Positions 34,720 through 43,000 of a DNA stretch of 64,000 nt are shown here, piece after piece. Position numbers and translations under genes: made by a program. The DNA lies in contig CAKREY010000002.1 in NCBI GenBank assembly GCA_934318045.1, positions 124,001 to 188,000 on the forward strand, in the 5' to 3' direction. A model generated the notes under the pieces. It was not told the DNA's origin, did not search any database, and was given only the letters and a program-made list of their open reading frames with translations. How positions within the stretch are numbered: the first letter of the stretch is position 1; the number at the start of each line of letters is the position of its first letter. This stretch comes from Coprococcus_C sp934318045. GTDB lineage: Bacteria > Bacillota > Clostridia > Lachnospirales > Lachnospiraceae.

Positions 34720-37002
34720 CTATGCTGTCTCCCGCTGCTTCTTTCCGAATTTGAACAGATTCAGACGAAGTGCATTGGTAACAACGCAGAAGCTTGACAG
34801 ACTCATCGCTGCTGCACCGAACATCGGATTCAATGTCCAGCCAAATAAATGAACCCACGCACCTGCTGCAAGCGGGATTCCTATAATATTGTAAATAAAT
34901 GCCCAGAAAAGGTTCTCATGGATATTTCGTAAGGTCGCCCGGCTAAGCCGGATTGCTGCCGGCACATCGGACAACCGGCTCTTCATCAGCACGACATCCG
35001 CCGCATCAATGGCAATATCGGTTCCTGCTCCGATTGCGATACCCATATCTGCACGTGTGAGTGCCGGAGCATCGTTCACGCCATCACCGACCATCGCAAC
35101 CTTTCCTTTCTTCTGCAGATTGGCGATCACAGCCTCCTTACCATCCGGAAGCACACCTGCGATCACTTCAGCGACACCTGCCTGCTTGCCGATTGCCTGA
35201 GCCGTCTGCTCATTATCACCGGTCAGCATGACAACATGGATCCCCATATTTTTAAGCTCCGCGATTGCTTCCGGGCTGTCCTCCTTCATCACATCGGCAA
35301 CTGCCACCATTCCAAGAATCTTGCCATCCTCCGCGAAGAATAATGGTGTCTTTCCTTCGGATGCATAGACCTCTGCCTGCTTCCGAAGTTCAGTTTCTTC
35401 CTCTTTTGCTATCCTGATCTGCCCGGAAATATAGTTCCAGTTTCCACCCTGCAGATGCTTTCCATCGCGGACGCCCATCAGACCATTTCCGGAAACCGCC
35501 TGAAACTCCCCGACACCTGCCTCTGTCTGGTTGTTCGCATCGCCCCATGCGATAATCGCCTTCGCAAGCGGATGCTCACTTTTTTGTTCCAGCGCATATG
35601 CGGCATGCATCAGATACGCTTCCTCACAGCCTACCGGATAGATATCTGTCACACGTGGTTCACCCTTTGTGATCGTACCGGTCTTATCGAGTGCCACAAT
35701 CTGTACTTTGCCTGTCTCCTCCAGCGAAACGGCCGTCTTAAACAGGATTCCATGCTTTGCACCCACACCATTTCCAACCATGATGGCAACCGGAGTTGCA
35801 AGTCCAAGTGCACACGGACAGCTGATAACCAGAACGGAAATCGCTCTTGCAAGCGAATATCCTACCGGTCTTCCTACAAGCATCCAGATCACAAATGTCA
35901 CGATGGCAATACCGATCACAACCGGTACAAATACGCCGGATACCTTATCTGCCACCTTCGCAATCGGCGCTTTCGTTGCCGCTGCATCACTGACCATATG
36001 GATAATCTGCGACAGCGTCGTATCCTCACCGACACGGGTTGCCTCACAGAGCAGATACCCGGACTGATTGAGTGTCGCTGCGGATACCGGATCGCCCAGA
36101 TTCTTGTCGACCGGGATACTCTCGCCAGTCAGCGCGGATTCATTCACCGCACTGCTTCCTTCTTTGACGAATCCATCCACCGGAATATTCTCGCCCGGAC
36201 GGACCGCAAATAAATCTCCGATATGAAGCTGTTCGATTGGTACCGTCTGCTCCACACCATCTTTTACTAAAACTGCGGTCTTCGGTGCCAGCTTCATCAA
36301 GCCCTTTAATGCATCGGTCGTCCTGCCCTTCGACTTTGCTTCGAGCATCTTACCGACTGTGATCAGTGTCAGGATCATCGCCGCGGATTCAAAGTAAAAC
36401 TCATGCATGTAATGCATTACCATATCGCCCTGCCCTTTGACAACCGCATCGGTCATCGCAAACAGTGCATACACACTGTAGATAAACGACGCTGCAGAGC
36501 CAAGTGCTACAAGCGTGTCCATATTCGGTGCCCGGTGTATAAGTCCCTTGAAACCATTTATGAAAAATTTCTGGTTTACGACCATGATTGCGATTGTAAA
36601 CAGAAGCTGTACAAGTCCCATCGCCACGTGATTGCCATCGAAAACCGGTGGCAGCGGCCAGTTCCACATCATATGACCCATCGACACATACATGAGCGGG
36701 ATCAGCAGAACTACCGACGCGATCAGGCGTTTCCGCATCAGCGGTGTCTCCGTGTCTTTGAGTGCGTCTTCCTCATCCACCGCGCTGCCGGACTGCTTTC
36801 CGGCTTTCATCTTCGATGCTTTATAGCCGGCTTTTTCAACCGCCCGGATGATTGTCGCTGCATCTGCCGTTCCTTCCACGCTCATTGAATTGGTAAGCAG
36901 GCTCACGGTACAAGCAGTCACGCCATCCACCGCGGAGACTGCTTTCTCGACACGCGCGCTGCAGGCAGCGCAGCTCATACCCTTCACTTTATATTGTTCC
37001 AT
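34720..37002 (-). CDS. copA: Copper-exporting P-type ATPase
   Basis: 760 residues. One N-terminal HMA domain (GMSCAACSARVEKAV), eight membrane helices, the ion-site motif ISCPCALGLATP, phosphorylation site DKTGTITKG, and the GDGVNDAPAL hinge. It exports Cu(I). The start at 37002 follows GGAAGG; a longer frame to 37044 lacks a ribosome site. It lies downstream of csoR with the HMA gene following, a standard copper-homeostasis set. Confidence 0.95.
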   Translation of the reverse strand: MEQYKVKGMSCAACSARVEKAVSAVDGVTACTVSLLTNSMSVEGTADAATIIRAVEKAGYKASKMKAGKQSGSAVDEEDALKDTETPLMRKRLIASVVLLIPLMYVSMGHMMWNWPLPPVFDGNHVAMGLVQLLFTIAIMVVNQKFFINGFKGLIHRAPNMDTLVALGSAASFIYSVYALFAMTDAVVKGQGDMVMHYMHEFYFESAAMILTLITVGKMLEAKSKGRTTDALKGLMKLAPKTAVLVKDGVEQTVPIEQLHIGDLFAVRPGENIPVDGFVKEGSSAVNESALTGESIPVDKNLGDPVSAATLNQSGYLLCEATRVGEDTTLSQIIHMVSDAAATKAPIAKVADKVSGVFVPVVIGIAIVTFVIWMLVGRPVGYSLARAISVLVISCPCALGLATPVAIMVGNGVGAKHGILFKTAVSLEETGKVQIVALDKTGTITKGEPRVTDIYPVGCEEAYLMHAAYALEQKSEHPLAKAIIAWGDANNQTEAGVGEFQAVSGNGLMGVRDGKHLQGGNWNYISGQIRIAKEEETELRKQAEVYASEGKTPLFFAEDGKILGMVAVADVMKEDSPEAIAELKNMGIHVVMLTGDNEQTAQAIGKQAGVAEVIAGVLPDGKEAVIANLQKKGKVAMVGDGVNDAPALTRADMGIAIGAGTDIAIDAADVVLMKSRLSDVPAAIRLSRATLRNIHENLFWAFIYNIIGIPLAAGAWVHLFGWTLNPMFGAAAMSLSSFCVVTNALRLNLFKFGKKQRETA

Positions 37003-37092
37003 GTAATTTTCCCTTCCAATGAGTTGTATGGAATTACCTAACATATATTTCCATACAACTCATATATAATTTTTCTTTATACTATCTTACTC

Positions 37093-37413
37093 TTACTTCA
37101 TTAACTTTTGTAAAAGTGTTACCAGCTCATCGATGACTTCATCGTTTCCTTGGCGGATGTTGTCAGCCACACAGGTTTTCACGTGGTTGGCTAGTAGTAC
37201 CTTATTGAAGCTGTTGAGTGCCGATGTGACCGCAGACACCTGTATCAATACATCCGTACAATATGCATCCTTCTCCAGCATATTCTCGATGCCGCGCACC
37301 TGTCCTTCAATCCGCTTCAGCCGGTTCATCAGATCCTTTTTTTCTTTTTCCTGTCGCTCTTTATGTTTCCCAGAACAGCAAGGACAATTCTTTTCTTCTT
37401 TATTTTCTTCCAT
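37093..37413 (-). CDS. csoR: CsoR-type copper-sensing repressor
   Basis: 106 residues, all-helical DUF156 fold. The Cu(I) ligands C52, H77 and C81 (AYCTDVLIQ and ANHVKTC) match the C-H-C set of true CsoR. An extra N-terminal NCPCCSGKH cluster precedes the fold, which is not part of the usual sensor site. It represses copA; matching G-tract operators overlap its own promoter and ribosome site. Confidence 0.92.
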   Translation of the reverse strand: MEENKEEKNCPCCSGKHKERQEKEKKDLMNRLKRIEGQVRGIENMLEKDAYCTDVLIQVSAVTSALNSFNKVLLANHVKTCVADNIRQGNDEVIDELVTLLQKLMK

Positions 37414-37420
37414 ACGTCAA

Positions 37421-37468
37421 ATACCCCCTATGGGTATATAATGTATACCGGTAGGGGGTATTTGTCAA
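37421..37468 (-). promoter_or_regulatory. csoR-copA promoter with paired CsoR operators
   Basis: Two inverted copies of a 17-base site: ATACCCCCTATGGGTAT (37421-37437) and ATACCGGTAGGGGGTAT (37445-37461); in the same orientation they match at 15 of 17 bases. On the minus strand TTGACA (37463-37468) and TACATT are 17 bases apart with the second site filling the spacer. The first site supplies the only ribosome-site-like GGGGG before the csoR ATG. Confidence 0.8.
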
Positions 37469-37542
37469 GTTCTCTATTTGATAAGATTTTTCAAGTATCA
37501 ACCGTTTGTGAATATACTGCGCATATAGAACAATCACGCATA

Positions 37543-38529
37543 CTATTTTTCTTTCTCATAATCCGGGGTTGCATTTCTTCCAAGCTTTGCCAGCATTTCC
37601 TTGTCGCTCGCGATTGTTGCGCAGGCAACGGTCGTCAGCATATCACCTGTGATCGTTGCAGATGCACCAGACTGGAACGCAATCTCACCATCGTTTGTCA
37701 GAAGGGCGCGTCCGGCTGCCAGACGGATATTTGCCTCCGGGTTGATATAGCGGAAGAATGCGATCGTACGCAGGATATCATCCTCGGTCAGAGACTCCCG
37801 ATCTTCGAGTGGTGTTCCTTTGATCGGCATCAGCGCATTGATTGGGATAGACTCCACACCTGCCTCTGCCAGATCCACTGCCATACTCAGACGATCCTCC
37901 CAGGTCTCCCCCATGCCGATGATACCACCGGAGCAAGGACACATGCCCTCTGCCTTGACCGCCTTTAATGTCTCGATCTTCTGATCGTAAGTATGTGTGG
38001 TGCAGATATTCGGGAAGTTTCTTCTCGAAGTCTCGATATTATGATGATAGCTTGTCACACCTGCCTCATGCAGACGGTGCAGCTGTTCCGGTGTCAAAAA
38101 TCCCATTGACGCACAAAGATCAATCTTACATTCCTTATGCATCCGCTCAAATGCATGGATTGCCTTCTCGAATTCTTCTCCGGTCAGTGCGCGTCCGCTT
38201 GTCACGATTGAGAACCGGTGTACCCCATGTTCCTCGTTAAAACGGCATGCCTCCATAATCTTCTCTTCGTCTAAGAAATCATACACCTCGCAATTGGTAT
38301 GATTGTGTGCCGACTGTGCACAGAACTTGCAATCCTCCGGACATCTTCCACTCCGACCATTGATGATCGAGCATAAGTCTACATCCTCACCGATAAAATA
38401 TTCCCGAATCTTGTCTGCGCCTTCCCGCAGCTCATCCAGATCACATGTTAAGAATATAGAAAGGTCATCGTTCTTCGTAATTCTTCTACCACCTATAATC
38501 TCATTTGCAAGTTCTAGCATTGTTCCCAT
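37543..38529 (-). CDS. bioB: Biotin synthase
   Basis: 328 residues. Radical SAM motif C-x3-C-x2-C in RCPEDCKFCAQS and downstream cluster-binding segments (SGRALTGEEFE, CSGGIIGMGETWEDR, NIRLAAGRALL). It inserts sulfur into dethiobiotin, sacrificing an auxiliary [2Fe-2S] cluster. bioA, bioD and bioF are not nearby. The gene is the third in a row of sulfur-transfer genes: thiS-like, rhodanese/TtcA-like, bioB (59-base gap). Confidence 0.95.
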   Translation of the reverse strand: MGTMLELANEIIGGRRITKNDDLSIFLTCDLDELREGADKIREYFIGEDVDLCSIINGRSGRCPEDCKFCAQSAHNHTNCEVYDFLDEEKIMEACRFNEEHGVHRFSIVTSGRALTGEEFEKAIHAFERMHKECKIDLCASMGFLTPEQLHRLHEAGVTSYHHNIETSRRNFPNICTTHTYDQKIETLKAVKAEGMCPCSGGIIGMGETWEDRLSMAVDLAEAGVESIPINALMPIKGTPLEDRESLTEDDILRTIAFFRYINPEANIRLAAGRALLTNDGEIAFQSGASATITGDMLTTVACATIASDKEMLAKLGRNATPDYEKEK

Positions 38530-38588
38530 TTTCTCGTCTCCTTTTTCTCTTGTATTCTCAATTGGGATTCATTGTACCATGTATGTTA

Positions 38589-39731
38589 TCACTCTTTATC
38601 ATAGTCATCCAGGAAATGATGCTTCACACCATTTTGTTTGTAAGCGATCACCGTACTTAAGTTCACATTTTCCACGCTCTTGAAGATATTTCCTTCCACA
38701 AATGGATTCGTCTTCGCAAGCTCATGGATCAGTTTCTTTACTTCCAGACGTTTGGAATTGCTCTGTCCATCCTTATCACACGAAGAACAGGTATCCGTAA
38801 ATTTGCACGCACACTGGATAAAATGCAGATGGTTCGCATCGCGCCACGCTTTGATATCATCCTCGCGCACAAGGTACAGCGGACGAATCAGCTCCATGCC
38901 CTTGAAATTCGTACTGTGAAGCTTCGGCATCATCGTCTGCACCTGCGCCCCATATAACATTCCCATCAGGATTGTCTCAATCACGTCATCATAATGATGT
39001 CCCAAAGCAATCTTGTTGCAGCCTAGTGCCTTCGCCTGACTGTACAGATGGCCGCGCCGCATACGTGCGCACAGATAGCAAGGTGATTTCTCCACATGAA
39101 AGACCGACTCGAATATGTCCGACTCGAATATCGTGATTGGAATATTTAAGTTCTTTGCATTTGTCTCAATCACCTGCCTGTTTTCAGGACTATACCCTGG
39201 ATCCATCACAAGAAACTGTACCTCAAAAGGAAACTTGTTATGCCGCTTCAACTCCTGGAACAGTTTCGCCATCAACATCGAATCTTTCCCTCCGGAGATA
39301 CATACCGCGATATTATCACCCGGTTTCACGAGTTCATATTCATTGATTGCTTTCGTAAACTTGCACCAGATTTTCTTCCGGAACCGCTTCCGTATGCTCT
39401 CTTCCACATCCTTTGCAAAATCCGTATCTGGCTGTTCCACCGGTTCCTGCATGGCAAGCATCAGCCATGCCATATAGCCGCCCTTTAAATTATAAGCTTC
39501 CACACCCTGTTCACGAAGCATCAAAACAGCATCGACACTTGCTTCTCCACGTTTGCAATAAACGAGTACTTTTCCGCCATCTTTCCACTCATCAATATAT
39601 GCGGAAAGCTCCGCCTGCGGCACAGAGATTGCATCCGGCAGATGCCCATATGCATACGACATATCATCCCGGATATCCACAATCGTATATGCACTGTAAT
39701 CTTTTAATTCCTCTGGTAAAATATCATACAT
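38589..39731 (-). CDS. Rhodanese fused to TtcA/TtuA-type PP-loop sulfurtransferase
   Basis: 380 residues. Residues 1-95 are a rhodanese domain with Cys59 in VLVYCKRGEAS. Residues about 110-380 are a TtcA/TtuA-family ATPase: PP-loop CISGGKDSM (146-151), cluster cysteines C218-x2-C221 (SPCYLCARM), and C307/C309/C315/C318 near the C-terminus (QCACKFTDTCSSC). Such enzymes adenylate tRNA bases and replace oxygen with sulfur using a [4Fe-4S] cluster. The start at 39731 follows GGAGG; a longer TTG start at 39776 lacks one. The substrate may be tRNA C32 or another base, and the adjacent ThiS-like protein may be the sulfur carrier. Confidence 0.88.
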   Translation of the reverse strand: MYDILPEELKDYSAYTIVDIRDDMSYAYGHLPDAISVPQAELSAYIDEWKDGGKVLVYCKRGEASVDAVLMLREQGVEAYNLKGGYMAWLMLAMQEPVEQPDTDFAKDVEESIRKRFRKKIWCKFTKAINEYELVKPGDNIAVCISGGKDSMLMAKLFQELKRHNKFPFEVQFLVMDPGYSPENRQVIETNAKNLNIPITIFESDIFESVFHVEKSPCYLCARMRRGHLYSQAKALGCNKIALGHHYDDVIETILMGMLYGAQVQTMMPKLHSTNFKGMELIRPLYLVREDDIKAWRDANHLHFIQCACKFTDTCSSCDKDGQSNSKRLEVKKLIHELAKTNPFVEGNIFKSVENVNLSTVIAYKQNGVKHHFLDDYDKE

Positions 39732-39812
39732 GTCCTTATCCTCCGAGCTAAGCTCCAGGGAACAAGCTTCAAACAAAAGCCTGTACCTGATTGACGTCCG
39801 GGCTTAGTGCCT

Positions 39813-40019
39813 TTATCTGCCGCCACCCATGAACATCAAAATCTCAACGACATCGCCCTCCTGCAGCTTTGTATCTGTAAAATGCTCTGCCGCTATAAAA
39901 TCATCATTGACAGCCACGCGTACATGATCCGGTGTTTCAATCTGTTCCTGTTGTATAAGCGCAGCAATTGTCATTCCATCCGGTACGATTTTTGTCTCTC
40001 CTGACAATATTATATTCAT
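39813..40019 (-). CDS. thiS: ThiS/MoaD-family sulfur carrier with C-terminal GGGR
   Basis: 68 residues of the ubiquitin-like sulfur-carrier fold (MNIILSGETKIVPDGMTIAALIQ, DVVEILMFMGGGR). ThiS normally ends in Gly-Gly, which becomes the thiocarboxylate; here an Arg follows three glycines, so maturation would need removal of one residue. ThiF, ThiG, ThiH or JAMM genes are not adjacent; the next gene is the rhodanese/TtcA-like fusion. The start at 40019 follows GGAGG. The thiS symbol reflects family only; the pathway may be tRNA thiolation or another. Confidence 0.75.
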   Translation of the reverse strand: MNIILSGETKIVPDGMTIAALIQQEQIETPDHVRVAVNDDFIAAEHFTDTKLQEGDVVEILMFMGGGR

Positions 40020-40095
40020 ATCGGGTTCCTCCATTTTTTCTCTATCTCATGTCTTCATTTACAAAAATGTCATATATACACATCCGTGCCATGCA

Positions 40096-43000
40096 TCACA
40101 ATTTTAAATCCTTATATGTATTTACAAGCTCAAGAACCGCTTCCGGCTGTTTCTCCTTCAACACATCCGACAACGCATATAAAAATTCCAGATTATCACC
40201 ATCATATCCACGTTGCAGCAGTGCATCTAATTCTTCAGTGGCTGCAGTATAATCTCCGGCTTCTGCATCCGCAACAATCGTATCAAGAACAGAAATCGCA
40301 ATCACCGACCGGTCATCTGACACTTCTGTTTTCTCTTCCGGTTGTACCGCAATATCCGTCTCAGTTTTCTCTTCCTTTTGTGCCATCTTTGCTGCATATT
40401 CCTCATCGGTCATGCCGGAAACCTCATCGACAAAATGTTCATAATCCTCCACAATCAAAAGCAGATAGACAAGCTCATCTATAAATTCCTTCAGATTCTG
40501 ACGCAGCTGATCGCGTTTTCCAACATTGACAGAAGCTTCCATCTTCGCTGCATATTTTGCAAATTCATAAGCACCAATGCTGTTCGATAATGTCCGGATG
40601 GAATGGATTTTTGCCTTAAATGTCCGGATATCCCGCGTTGACTTCTCTGCAAGTGTATCGGCCGCATCTTTGTTCTGCATATAAAATGCCCGAATCAGTT
40701 TATTATAAACTTCAATACTTCCGCCAATCCTTTGAATTGCCTCTTCCACATCCAGAGATTCCTGCAACCGTCTAAGTCCTTCGCAAAACCGGGAGCCCTC
40801 TATCAGAAGCTTCACGTCATCCGAACGTTCCTGCAATTTTTTCTCTGGCAGACAGTCTTTTAAGATTGCTGCCACCCGGCGTGGTTCCATCGGTTTCACA
40901 ATGCTGTCCGTAAAACCGGCTGTAATGTTATTCCCACGATTTCCTTCGATTGCATCCGGATCCAACGCAATAATCGGGAGCATCGCATACTTTATATCAT
41001 CGAGATCCCGGATTTCACGCATAGCATCCACACCATTCATGATTGGCATGGAAAGATCCATAAACACAACATCATAATCATGATTCAACACCATATCTAT
41101 TGCACTAAGCCCTGACGTTGCAACATCAAGCTTCATATCAAAGGATGTCAGCACTTTCCGGCTTACTTCCACACTGACTTCATCGTCATCCACCAAAAGT
41201 GCTGATACTTCCGGCAGCCAGAGTTTTTCCGCATCCTCTTTTGATACTGTATCGTCAATCTTGGATACAACCTGTCCGCTGCTCAATTTAACCGCAGGTT
41301 TCTGATCCAATGAAAGTACAAACGTGGAACCGGCTCCATACACACTTTCCACAGTAAGTTCCGCATTCAGAATATCCGCATACCCCTTTGCAATCGCAAG
41401 TCCTGCGCCGTGTCCCGGGTGCGTACTATTTTTCATATTATCCCCGGTCTCGTATAATTCAAAGATCGTTTCCAGGCGCTCTTCCTGGATTCCTATCCCG
41501 GTATCAGCCACGGTAAATAAAATATTTATCATATCCCGGTGCGCGTGGTCTGTATATTCATATCCATCGATAGACAATGTAACACTGCCCTGTTTTGTAT
41601 AACGAATCGCATTATCCAAAAGTATTACCAGAATACTGCGTATCTTATCGACATCACCAATCAGATTGTCTGTAATATTTTCTCCAAGCTCCACAAAAAA
41701 CTTCACATCTTTATCTGCCTCTGCCATCTGTTTGATCACATAATCAGACATATCTGCTGCAAGGTCTGATACAGCATAATTGCTTTCTTCCAGCTCAATT
41801 CTTCCAGATTCAAGTTTTGCAAGCAAAATAATATCATCCACACTCGCCAGAATATCATTTCCAATCTCATAGATTCCCCGGATGTCTTTCCTGTAAGGAG
41901 AATCATGGTCGACCACATGAAGCAGTTCATCCGCTTTCACCATCATGGCATGAATTGGTGTCTTGATCTCGTTGCTCATATTTGCAAGGTAATCATTTTT
42001 CGCAGTACTCGTTTTTACAGCTTCCTCATGCTCTTTGGACAGCTGTTCCAATGCAGATGTTTTTGATTTCAACATCTTACGGACATGGATGACCGTTAAT
42101 AACAACAACAAAATTACAACAACCACACTGAAAATCAGAATGATTCTTGCAAGCGGACTTTCAAAAATCCGTTTTTGTTTTTCAATCACAAACGATAATG
42201 GTTTTTCACAGGCAACGCCATCTCCGTTATATGCGTTTACAGTAAATGTATACACACCGCCATTCAGGTTTGTGTAAACAGCCTGAAGGACATCATCTCC
42301 CTTCAGTTCCGTTTTCTTCGCATCAAACCCCTCCAATTGATATTCCACTTTCATATTACCGCGGTTCATATAAGAGAACACGGCAAAATCAATTGTAATT
42401 TTCGATGCGTCACGCTTTATCAGCAAACCATCACTTAAATCGTCAAATTCGTAAGATACACCATCAACATCAATTTTTGTTACCTTGATTATCGGTGGCA
42501 TTTCGTTATACCAGATATGTTCTGTATTCAAAACAGATATACCTTCGTTACAGCATATATACAACTTACCATTTTTGTCTATACACGCATTTCCTGTTGT
42601 ACTGATTGTTTTAATAAGTCCATCTCCGGTTGCCAGATAACGTTCTGAAATACCATTACTTCCAAGCAGTTCATCTTCGGAAGAACGCAGGATGCCCAAC
42701 GATCCAATCAGCCACACAGACCCCTGATCAATGATAATGTCATAAATACTATTTGAATACTCCACATTACTGATCATACGGAACCCTTCACTAAAGAAAC
42801 AGACTCCGCTGTCTGTTCCAATCCAGATTCCCTGTTGTCCCTGCGAAAAACATGTCACAACATCCGAGTTCAGTCCATCCTCTGTTTTATATTGCACAAG
42901 TTTATCTTGTCCGCGTTCAATCCGGAATATGCCTTCTCCATCCGTGCCGGCGAGGATATCGCCATTTTCGGTTTCAAACAGTGAGAGCACATTGACTTCT

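Noticed and set aside
35455..36213. Long plus-strand open frame (252 codons) opposite copA
   Set aside because: Cys/His/Arg-rich shadow translation of the copA antisense strand, with no ribosome site. The same applies to other long frames opposite guaB, coaBC and trmD.
40020..40095. TPP riboswitch before the thiS-like gene
   Set aside because: The interval to the hybrid sensor is only 76 bases and lacks the conserved TPP-aptamer elements.
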